Source: Rhipidocladum racemiflorum
Taxonomy: Eukaryota > Streptophyta > Magnoliopsida > Poales > Poaceae
Direction of reading: 5' to 3'
Length of the DNA stretch: 64,000 nucleotides
Assembly (NCBI GenBank): GCA_036346355.1
Contig: CM070577.1
Coordinates: 47,626,309 to 47,690,308, forward strand
Below are positions 55,660-64,000 of the stretch, one piece after another. The position numbers were made by a program, and so were the translations under genes. The notes under the pieces were generated by a model. It was not told the origin of the DNA. It ran no database searches and was given only the letters and a program-made list of their open reading frames with translations. Numbering within the stretch: the stretch's first letter is position 1; each line of letters opens with the position of its first letter.

Positions 55660-56035
55660 CCGGCCCATCAGTACCGGTCATGCATGAACCGGGACTGACA
55701 TTTACATCAGTCCCGGTTGAACGGTCTACAGGTCCGGGGGGACCATCAGTACCGGTTGGTTACACTAACCGGTGCTGATGTGGTATCATCAGTACTGGTT
55801 GGTTACACCAACCCGTACTAAGAAGCCAAGGAGCAGAGCAGACTGCTTAGTACCGGTTCATGTAACCAACCGGTACTGATTCTCGATCTTCAGTACCGGT
55901 TGGTTACACGAACCGGTACTAAGCAAACTCTTCTGCTCCTTGGCTTCTTAGTACGGGTTGGTGTAACCAACCGGTACTGATGAGACCACATCAGCATCGG
56001 TTAGTGTAACCAACCGGTACTGATAAGCGCCGGTT
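55660..56035. repeat. Subterminal repeat cluster A with a 280-bp hairpin
   Basis: At least a dozen CAGTACCGGTT-type words in both orientations. 55745-55879 and 55890-56024 are inverted copies of each other (about 135 bp arms, loop of 10) including the non-motif block AGAAGCCAAGGAGCAGA. Such words are presumably transposase binding sites, as in En/Spm. Confidence 0.9.
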
Positions 56036-56111
56036 GCTGTATTCAACGCACAGTCTCCCGCGCGACGCCTCGATCCCGCGCGTCGCCTCTTCGTGTTCAT
56101 CCCGCGCGAAG

Positions 56112-56117
56112 TATAAA
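56112..56117 (+). promoter_or_regulatory. TATA box of the acidic-protein gene
   Basis: TATAAA(C), 73 bases ahead of ATG 56185 and just after repeat cluster A. A start site about 30 bases on would leave a short leader. Confidence 0.5.
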
Positions 56118-56184
56118 CAGAGTGAGCGAGATGGAGAACCTGCACTGATAGAGACCGGTCTCGATCGATCTTCCTCTTTCGATC

Positions 56185-56625
56185 ATGGCAGAGCCTGTGT
56201 CTCCCGCCAGCTCCTCTGACTCCTCTGACTCTGAGCCATTGTCCCCAGTGCCGCCTCCACCCCAGGCACCTCCCGCCGCCACCAAGAAAAGAAAGCGCGC
56301 CGCCGACGACGACGAGGAGGACGACGACAACGATGAGGAGGACGACGACAAGGACGACGAGGACGACGATGACGACGAGGAGGACGACGACGAGGACGAC
56401 GAGGACGACGAGGACGACGAGGACGACGACGAGGACGAGGAGGAGGAGGAAGAAGAGGAGGAGGAGAACGTCACCGTCATCCGCTGGGGGAGCTCATCAT
56501 CCTCCTCCTCCGAGGACGACGTTCACCCTGTCGCCACCGATTTACTTACGACGCATTTACAAAGAAGGATAAATGATGATAGCGAGGACAGCGGCAGCCC
56601 CCCGCGGAGTGACGACGATAATTGA
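56185..56625 (+). CDS. Acidic, probably nuclear protein in the CACTA element
   Basis: 146 codons from ATG (GATCATGG) to TGA. The N-terminus is Ser/Pro-rich (PVSPASSSDSSDSEPLSPVP), then a basic KKRKRA patch that could be a nuclear localisation signal (about residue 35). A run of about 60 Asp/Glu residues follows, then VTVIRWGSSSSSSSEDD and a hydrophilic tail. No membrane segment, signal peptide or enzyme motif. The acidic run is coded by GACGAC/GAGGAC triplets and may have expanded by slippage. It resembles in composition acidic chromatin proteins or histone chaperones, but no family can be named. It has its own TATA box and lies between two repeat clusters. It could be a gene captured by the element or an extra CACTA gene. 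Confidence 0.6.
   Translation: MAEPVSPASSSDSSDSEPLSPVPPPPQAPPAATKKRKRAADDDEEDDDNDEEDDDKDDEDDDDDEEDDDEDDEDDEDDEDDDEDEEEEEEEEEENVTVIRWGSSSSSSSEDDVHPVATDLLTTHLQRRINDDSEDSGSPPRSDDDN
56310..56463 (+). repeat. GAC/GAG trinucleotide-rich tract
   Basis: Imperfect (GAC)n(GAG)n repeat inside the acidic-protein gene, all in the Asp/Glu frame. On the opposite strand it gives a long poly-Ser frame that is a shadow. Confidence 0.85.
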
Positions 56626-57962
56626 ACTTTTTATTTATGTAATGTTAATTATCCACTATGTAATGTCACTGTATATTTGAACATTTTCAACGGTGGGTAA
56701 TATTAAATATTAGCTGTTCTATTTACATACGCATTCTGATTTTTCATTTGAATATACGCATGTACTCTGCCTCAACTCGAAGAGGCATTCGTTTGGATCA
56801 ACATACGCTCGGGGGTGGTGGTCAGTACCGGTTAAAGGTACCAACCGGTACTGATAGTCACATCAGTACCGGTTTGTATTCCGAACCGGTACTATCTAGT
56901 AGCAACGGCTACAGTTGCAGGTGGATATTAGTACCGGTGTAAGGCACTAACCGGTACTGATGTGAAACTATCAGTACCGGCTTGTGCTGTGAACCGGTAC
57001 TCTGTCGCAATTTAAACTTGTTCCTCCTCCCGCTCTCTGCCAGACCAAGATCATTTGATCAGCCGGCGAGAAGAACAGCAGTTCGGGCAAGAGCTCCAAG
57101 GAAGGGGAGGTGCTGCCCAAATTTTAAAATTTTGGTCATTTTACTCCAAGCAAGTTAACTAAGGTTAGTACCATCATTCCTCACTACATTTGTGTTAAAT
57201 GGAGCCTCTTCTTTGCTTGAATTATGAAGAAAATTTGATTTTTTCCATTAATCGATGAAAGATTACAAATGTAAAGTTCTAGCTCGATCTTTTCAAGTAG
57301 GATGCAAAAAATTACTCGCAACCAAGGTAACTAAGCTTAAATTTGCTTGGATTATAATATAGCTCGCATTTAAGGTGTGGATCTAGCTCAAATTTACATT
57401 TTAGTTCCATCGTTCGATGTAGGATGGTGCATATATAGTTGGGGAAATTAAGAATGGTGCATGAAAATCATAGCTTTTAGGATCTTCAAATTGCAATAGT
57501 TATGTGCAAAAAAGAAGAATTTTAAATTCATTTGCGAATTAAAACAATATTAAAAATATAAATGGCTTCTGAGAAAATATAAAATGAGTTGAAGATTCGA
57601 GAAAAGTTTTAAAAATTTTGTGAAAAAGTTTTCAAAAAAGTTTTGAAAATTTGAGCAAAGTCATCGTGAAATTATGCTTGCATTAATATTTAGGTTTTGG
57701 TTCCATCGATTGATGAAGAATTTTGAATCTAGATTTTCATTGACTAATTATTTTAGTAGGTTGCAAAAACTTGTCGAGTATGAATACCAGAGCAAATAAT
57801 CATTTTATGGAAAAATATATAATGAAATATAGTGCCTTTAATGTATATTATGAAATAAAATCATTTTAAAAATATAGTTGTCTTGATTTGGATTTTGGGA
57901 AATGTTGAACAATTCATTATCGGAAAATGAGGTAAAAGTTACCTTGATGTAATATAATGTAG
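56626..57962 (+). promoter_or_regulatory. Upstream region and leader intron of tnp2
   Basis: 56820-57000 is repeat cluster B (pairs of CAGTACCGGTT...AACCGGTACTG with short spacers). TTTAAAC at 57012-57018 could serve as TATA. A GC-rich leader follows (57019-57160). A GT at about 57162 (AAGGTTAGTA) and AG at 57962 (TGTAG before ATG) could bound a leader intron of about 0.8 kb, AT-rich and without frames. Confidence 0.5.
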
Positions 57963-60900
57963 ATGGACCGGCGATGGATGTACATGGACCGACGCTCCCC
58001 GGAGTTCTTGCAGGGTTTGCAAGATTTTCTTCGTGCGGCCGATGCATACACGACGTCAGGCTACATATGTTGTCCATGCATAGACTGCAAGAATGAGAAG
58101 GAGTGGGCAAACTCCAGCCACCTTCACTTCCATTTGCTCACAAGAGGTTTCATGACAAACTATACCTGTTGGACCAAGCATGGTGAAGAAGAAATTATAC
58201 AAGAAGACGGTGAACAAGAAGAGGCGAACAATATCTTAGACGCTGGCCAACCTGGCTCTTGCGAAGATACATTTGGGGAGTTTGGCAATGATGACCTAGA
58301 CCAGATGCTGCTTGATGGAGAGGGAGAATACATCGATGAAAGACATTACGAAAAGTTCTAGCGCCTATGGGAGGACCACAAAACATTGTTGTACCCAAAC
58401 AGCCAACAGGGCCATAAAAAGTTGCGTATTACACTAGAACTGATGCAATGGAAGGCGACCAATGGATTATCTGATAAGGGATTCGACGAGTTGTTATGCC
58501 TCATCAAGAAGATACTTCCAGAGGGGAACACACTACCCGAAACTACGTACAATGCCAAACAAGTTGTCTGCCCTTTGGGGTTGGAGGTACAGAAGATACA
58601 TGCATGTCGTAACGATTGTATCCTTTATCGCAATGAGTACGAGGATTTGGATGTTTGTCCGGTATGCAAAACTTCGCGGTATAAGACCAGGCGTGACGAC
58701 CCAGGTGAGGTAGAGGGGCAGCGTAAGAAGAAGAGGCCCCCTGGTAAGGTGGTGTGGTATTTTCCTATAATACCACGGTTGAAGCGTTTATTTGCGAACA
58801 AAGCGCATGCCCTGATGATGCGCTGGCACAAAGAAGACCGTAAGGAGGACGGAAGGCTAAGACACCCTGCTGATGGCTCCCAGTGGAGGAAAGTCAATAG
58901 AACATACCCGGACTTTGCTGAGGATGCGAGGAACATAAGGTTTGGGTTGAGTACAGATGGGATGAACCCGTATGGCGAGATGAGCAGCGATCCACAAAGA
59001 CTTGGCCCGTGACTATGTGTATCTACAACCTTCCTCCTTGGCTGTGTATGAAGCGGAAGTACATTATGATGCCGTTGCTTATCCAAGGCTCGAAGCAACC
59101 TGGAAAGCGACATCGATGTGTACCTCAAACCGCTGGTTCAAGATCTGCTAACATTGTGGAACGATGGTGTGCGTGTATGGGATGAGTACAAAAGAGAGCA
59201 CTTCATTTTACGTGCATTACTATTTGTAACCATCAACGATCGGCCTGCACTTGATAACTGTCGGGCCTATCCATCAAAGGATATAAAGCACATCCACCGC
59301 TTAGAGGAAACGGACGGCAAGTACCTAAAAACTCTCGAAAGGTTGTGTACATGGGCTACCGTAGATTCCTCCATACGAAGGACCCGTTAAGGAGGAAGGG
59401 TGAGAATTTTGATGGGACGGAAGAGAAACGTAAGAAGCCCACGCATCGCAGTGGGGCTCTTGTATTTTCTTTGGTAAGCGATCTGAAAGTAGTATTTGGA
59501 AAAGGTCCAGGTAGCAAACCTGTCTCCGACAAAACAAGATCACACAAAGCCCATTTGGAAGAAGAAGTCAATATTTTGGGACTTGCCTTCTTGGAAAGAC
59601 TTAGAGGTTCGCCACTCACTGGACTTCATGCATATCACAAAGAATGTCTGCGTGAACCTGCTAGGCTTCCTAGATATGTATGGCAAATCAAAAGATACAC
59701 TTCAAGCACGAAACGACCTACAGCTGCTGGGAATCAGGAACGACCTACATCCGGAAATGAGAGCGGAAGGACAACATTACCTCCACCCCGCGAGCTACAC
59801 TCTGAGCAAGGAAGAGAGAAAAAATATGATTAAATTCTTGAACAGTGTGAAGGTCCCTTACGGATACTCCTCGAACATAAGGAGACTCATAAACACAAAA
59901 GAGAATAAAATCGTACACATAAAATCCCATGATTGTCACGTGTTGATGACACTGATTGCTTGATGGCGGTGCGAGGTATTCTTGGACGAGTGCGAGGACA
60001 ATCATAAAGTTGTGCTTGTTCTTCAACGCGGTGTCGCAGAAGGTCATCGAGCCGAATAAGTTATGTAATCTGCATGACGACATGGTCAATAGTCTGGTTA
60101 GCCTTGAGATGATCTTCCCTCCATCATTCTTTGATATTATGGTCCATCTCATGGTCCACATTGTTAAAGAGATACAAATTCTCGGACCCGTGTTCTTCCA
60201 CAATATATTCCCTTTCGAGAGGTACATGGGCATCCTAAAGAAGTATGTTCGTAACCGGTCTCGTCCAGAAGGCTGCAATGCGCAGGGTGTCGGCACAGAG
60301 GAGGTGATCGAGTTTTGTGTTAATTACATTGATGATCTGAATCCGATTGGCGTTCCTGTATCACTCCATGAGGGGAGGCTACGGGGAAAAGGGACTTTAG
60401 GGAGAAAAGAATCCTATAACCACGATCTACTTTCATTTAAACAAGCACATTTCACAGTATTGAAACAAGCAACTGTAGTGGCTCCATATATGTATGATTA
60501 CGAGATGAGTCTACGCGCCCAATACCCAGAGAAGTCAGATAAGTGGATCGCAGTCGAGCAAATGGATCATTTCGGCGGTTGGTTACAAAAGCAACTGTTG
60601 GGCAACCATACAGATGATGAACAGTTGAAACTCTTGGCTCGAGGACCATCCACAACAGTCATATCATTCCAAGGGTATGAGATAAATGGGTACACATTTT
60701 ACACAACAGCCCAGGATAGCAAGAGCACCAACCAAAACAGCGGCGTCCGTATAGATGCCTTGGACAAAAATGGAAAGACGGATACCTATTATGGTTTCAT
60801 ACAGGAGATTTGGGAGCTCGAGTACGGACCTTTAAAAGTCCCTCTGTTTCGGTGCCAATGGGTCAAACTGGCAGCCGTGGAGATCGATGAGTACGGTATG

Positions 60901-61296
60901 ACAACTGTGGACCTCAAGCAAGTGGCCTATAGGGATGAACCATTCGTGCTCGCTAATGATGTGACACAAGTATTCTATGTGATGGACATGGACAGCAAAT
61001 AGAAAAAGCAGAAGGACAAGCCTACTAAAAGGAAGAGGCAGCATAACAAATCTACCGAAAACATAAATCAAAATGAGAAGACTAGCAGTAGCGATCAACC
61101 AAGGCGCCACGTGGTTCTTTCAGGTAAAAGAAGGATTGTCGGAGTTGAGGGCGTCACGGACGAAGAAGAGTATAATCAATTCGACGAGCTGCCTCCTTTC
61201 ACAGTGGACGTAGACATTAGTGACCTGAATGATACAGAGGACTGTTCTTACGTACGCCGCGATCATAATGAAGGATCGCTTGTAAAAACAAAGTAG
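57963..61296 (+). pseudogene. CACTA transposase tnp2 (TnpD-like), mutated
   Basis: It starts at ATG 57963 (MDRRWMYMDRRSPEFLQGLQ), the Transpos_assoc-type N-terminus with ICCPCIDC. An in-frame TAG at 58359-58361 is followed by the tnp2 domain in the same frame: GLSDKGFDELLCLIKK, PLGLEVQKIHACRNDCILYR, CPVCKTSRY, RRLKRLFANK-like, RFGLSTDGMNPYGEM. A slip at about 59000 and others near 59120, 59345 and 59500 break the middle part (ILRALLFVTIND, then MGYRRFLHTKDPLRRKGENF, then WKDLEVRHSLDFMHITKNVC). DUF4218-like sequence follows after a slip at about 59960 (PSFFDIMVHLMVHIVKEI, FPFERYMGILKKYVRNRSRP), then DUF4216-like (YYGFIQEIWELEYGPLKVPL). A TAG at 61000-61002 precedes a Lys-rich and acidic tail that ends at 61294-61296. 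The tnp2 protein is the catalytic transposase of CACTA elements. This copy cannot make it whole. Confidence 0.88.
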
Positions 61297-61744
61297 TTAG
61301 CAAATAAGTCCAATCTTGTCTACTGTGTTCCCATGCTACTAAATTGTCTATTGTGATGGATCACTTTGCTTTCTTTTGGTGTAATAGACTACTAACATAC
61401 TAGTTGTGTATTAATTACCTTTTTTATTTTTTATAAATCATTTTAGTGTGAAATAATAATGATTTATTATTATTTATTAAGCAAAGAAGCAATAATTGAA
61501 TTTATGTAACAAGGATTCCAATTTGCATTGGAATTATAAGAGTGCAAAAATTACTTTATTTTTTATATTTTTAATTTATATTAATAACCTTATTTTGTTT
61601 ATATATTATTGTTGAATTGTAGAAACTATAAAAGGAATTTATAAATGACTAGTAACAAGGATTCCAATTTGCATTGGAATTATAAGAGTGCAAAAAATCA
61701 TTTTTTTCTTTCATTTTATTCTAAATAGAGTTTGAATTTAATTC
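61297..61744. other. AT-rich spacer with a 45-bp direct duplication
   Basis: GTAACAAGGATTCCAATTTG plus 25 further bases occurs at 61506-61550 and again at 61652-61696. Each copy contains the palindrome ATTCCAATTTGCATTGGAAT. No gene. Confidence 0.7.
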
Positions 61745-61942
61745 TAATCAGTACCGGTTGGTGTATTTAACCAGTACTGATGTGATCTAATCAGTACCGG
61801 TTGGATACACCAACCGGTACTGACAGCTCCTAGGTTTTCCTCATATGTGGAATGATCAGTCCCGGTTGGTGTATCCAGCGATGCGATGTGTATATCAATC
61901 CCGGTTGGATACACCAACCGGGACTGATGGTGCCCCTATAAA
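61745..61942 (+). promoter_or_regulatory. Repeat cluster C and TATA box of the Transposase_24 gene
   Basis: Inverted ATCAGTACCGGTTGG / CCAACCGGTACTGA words (61748-61925, some as CCCGG variants) end just ahead of TATAAACTT (61937). Confidence 0.55.
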
Positions 61943-63002
61943 CTTCCCTGCCGCCATTTCCTCCCCACCTTAGTGCTCCTCCCGCCCGATTTTATCCCAT
62001 TTCCTCCTCCAGACGCGCGCGCCGTCGCCACCAGAGCCTGTGCTGGCGTCGGAAGCCCTCCCGGAGCTCGCCCCCCCGACGGCGCCGCCCTCCCGAGCTC
62101 GCCCCCTCGCCGTCCGAGCTCCCCACCCGACGGCAGTGCCGCCCTCCCCGACGGCGCGCCCTCCCGGACAGCGCCGCCCCGAGCTTCGCCCCACCCGACG
62201 GTGCCGCCCTCCCCGCCAGGCGCCGCCCTCCCGGATCAGCGCCGCCGTCCGGACCTCGCCCCCGACGGCAGTGCCGCCCCTCCCGACGGCGCGCCGCCCT
62301 CCCGAGCTTCGCCCCGACGCGGTGCCGCGCCTCCCCGACGGTGCTCCCTCGCCGCTTCTTGCCTCGAGAATATATCTCTCGTGTACATGTATGGTGTAGA
62401 TTCATGTTGGATTTGTTAATTGGAGGAAAATGTGTAGTATTTCTATTTCGGTTGTGATCTTGTTCAAGAACAGATGTTGAATGAATGCTAACATGATGTT
62501 GTCTTGATCAATTAGACATTAGCTAGTATTGTTTCTAACAATTAGAGCAATTAGACCATTACATTGTCACTTTGCCGATTGCAACGTTCCGCCAACGGTG
62601 AATTGGCTTTGTATAGAATTGAAACTTTTTGGTATATGTTGCAAACGTAATATATTTGCAATGTCAGGCCTTGTATGCAAAATGATGTAAGTTCCAGTTG
62701 CAGTAAATGATCTAGAGACCGTCGATTTATGTACCATTGATTACATTGGTGAAGAAATGGTTACTCCAGAGATATATTCTAAATTGTAAATATCTGTTCT
62801 TTTCCATGTGGTGGAGGTAATGTTATGTATATGTGAGATGTGTCAGATGAGTAATTATATGTCAAATGTGATGTATATGTGAGATGTGTCAGTATATTTG
62901 AAATGTGAAATGTATAAGTAGAGTTGGTCTAATCAGCATTTGTTTCTCGCCGTCTTCCACGCCGTTAATTTGCAGTGCCTTCTTCTAGCCTAAGAAACAA
63001 CG
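61943..63002 (+). other. Probable leader of the Transposase_24 gene
   Basis: 61973-62360 is very GC-rich and built of diverged units around CCGACGGCGCCGCCCTCCCG. It can be read as Pro/Ala-rich protein but lacks an ATG, so it is taken as leader. 62361-62980 is AT-rich and probably holds an intron ending near 62975 (TTTGCAG). A 19-bp GTGATGTATATGTGAGATG-like word is repeated at 62825-62890. Confidence 0.4.
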
Positions 63003-64000
63003 ATGGACGGCGAAGGATTTGATCAAGAAGAATTTATGGAAAATTTGATTGCGGGAGATGGTGGTTATGAGGCCGCAGAGCACGATGAGGCCGCAGAGCA
63101 CGATGATGCCGCAGAGGTAGCAATCAATCACATTAATGATTGTCGATTTCACTATCATGCTAAGCCAACATTTTGACCCGTTCATGATTGTACCATGCTT
63201 TCAGATCGATCAACCAAGCGGGCAATCACGACAGCGAGGTCCAACCAAGAAGCTGAAGGCAAGATATGTTGTCACCGAAGTCAACGAGAACGGCCAACCT
63301 CAGAAACCCTTGACGGTGATTGGGCCGTTCAATTCGGCATGCGGCGTCCACGTTAGGGACCATGTGCCCATTAGCGTAGCAAAATGGGATCAGGTTCCTG
63401 AAGATACAAAAAACATGCTTTGGAACGATGTCAGAGAGACATTCACCTTCCCGCAAGGGACCGAAGAGAAGGTGAAGAGTTACACTCTCAAGAAGATGGC
63501 CATCGCATTCCAAACTTATAAAAAGAAGTTGAACATAGAGTATATCAAGGAGAATCGAACGCCCAACTTCAACAAGTTCCCGAAGTTGCAAGATCACTGG
63601 GAAGCGTTCGTGAACTACAAGACTTCAGAGGAAGGTCAAAGTTTGAGTGAGAAGAACAAGCTGAATGCACAGAAGAAGAATTACCACCACCGACTCGGCC
63701 CTAGTGGTTACCGCCAAGCAATACCCAAATGGGAGAAGAGGGAGCATGACCTGCTAGCGAAGGGTGTCACACTCGCAACAATGGAATGGCCTGACAGAGC
63801 AAAGCATTGGTTCTATGCTCACAGTGGTGGCCTCGATGATAGCGACAATGCGGTGTTTGGGGAGGTGCTGAGAGATGTGGCCAGAAGGCTTGTGCAGCCC
63901 ATCGAGGAGACTTCCCAAGGTAGCTTCGTGCCAAACAGGGAGAATGATGAGCTAACAAGGGCTCTACAAAACCCGAAGCACCCTGGACGTACACGAGGCG
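63003..64000 (+). CDS. CACTA accessory transposase, Transposase_24 type (partial at window end)
   Basis: Exon 1 is 63003-63116 (ATG, 38 codons, acidic, with a repeated EAAEHD unit). The intron is 63117-63204 (GTAGCA...TTTCAG). Exon 2 is 63205 to the window end, open throughout, about 265 codons. After a basic stretch (RQRGPTKKLKARYVV) it shows ISVAKWDQVPEDTKNMLWND and FTFPQGTEEKVKSYTLKKMA, then QDHWEAFVNYKTSEEGQSLS, and KKNYHHRLGPSGYRQAIPKW. These are the features of the plant Transposase_24 family, the usual second gene of CACTA elements. In En/Spm the second product (TnpA) binds the subterminal repeats and regulates the promoter; the same role here is inference. Unlike tnp2 it has no visible stop or slip. 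Confidence 0.85.

Larger units (their letters stand above)
55634..64000 (+). mobile_element. Large CACTA (En/Spm-like) element, right end outside the window
   Basis: The left terminus is CACTACTACAGATCTGACC at 55634 (left flank TAT). It carries three genes on the + strand: an acidic protein (56185), tnp2 (57963-61296) and a Transposase_24-type gene (63003 onward). Three clusters of inverted ATCAGTACCGGTT / AACCGGTACTGAT repeats are at 55660-56035, 56820-57000 and 61745-61930. Gene order and families match plant CACTA elements with tnpD-like and tnpA-like functions. Length in the window is 8.4 kb. tnp2 is broken here, so this copy depends on others to move. Confidence 0.88.

Noticed and set aside
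56097..56480. Long poly-Ser frame on the - strand
   Set aside because: It is the reverse reading of the GAC/GAG tract that codes Asp/Glu on the + strand, where ATG, TATA box and balanced ends support the gene.
61973..62419. Pro/Ala-rich 148-codon + strand frame as a gene
   Set aside because: It opens with GTG, has no ATG and consists of repeated GC-rich units; taken as leader.

Overview
The window is nuclear DNA of a flowering plant, almost certainly a grass. It contains no prokaryotic gene organisation. The evidence for a grass is the spliced lipoxygenase exons, the CTAG-ending short Helitrons, a TAA-flanked Harbinger element and Ty3 (Tat and chromovirus), Ty1/copia and CACTA elements, all of types common in Poaceae (the lineage call is inference). 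Nearly everything is transposable element, mostly nested, and most coding regions are broken. The only clear host gene is the 5' part of a lipoxygenase at 5.8-6.7 kb.

Left part (1-9.2 kb): a decayed Ty1/copia element on the + strand (gag/protease at 116-1116, candidate 3' LTR near 5314) carries a Ds-like hAT element (176-714) and a probable long LTR insertion (about 1577-4768), which itself holds a Helitron (2711-2972). Three lipoxygenase exons follow on the - strand (5824-6734). The rest of that gene is not in the window and may lie beyond the copia nest. From 6.8 to 9.2 kb is 5' flank and AT-rich repeat.

Middle (9169-41570): a four-layer retrotransposon nest. (1) A Tat-type Ty3/gypsy element on the - strand has LTRs at 9169-9578 and 41163-41570. 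(2) Its gag is split at a perfect CTTTG duplication by a chromovirus-related, mostly non-coding element (17546-40380). That element is rearranged: both of its outer ends are the same (U5) LTR end, in inverted orientation. (3) Its left LTR is split by a second Tat-type gypsy on the + strand (18112-29774, CAACT duplication). (4) Its right LTR is split by a 1.76-kb Harbinger-type element (35261-37019, TAA duplication). Both Tat elements have antisense open frames downstream of pol and tandem arrays before the 3' LTR. In both, an in-frame TAG sits at the same point between protease and reverse transcriptase.

Right part (41.6-64 kb): 41.6-45 kb is gene-poor and includes two blocks resembling the lipoxygenase 5' flank. 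It is followed by a second Helitron copy (45077-45324), a copia RT/RNase H remnant on the - strand (46473-47885) and an old CACTA with a tnp2 fragment (about 47885-54891). A small CACTA (49411-54833) carrying 5S-rRNA-like sequence is inserted near the end of the old CACTA, and is itself interrupted by a 4.26-kb solo LTR (49626-53889, GTTCT duplication). After a short unrecognised coding-like stretch (54893-55562), a large CACTA element begins at 55634 and runs off the window. It has an acidic nuclear-type protein gene, a mutated tnp2 transposase and an intact Transposase_24-type gene. A cluster of the same ACCGGTACTG-type repeats, followed by a TATA-like box, precedes each of the three genes.
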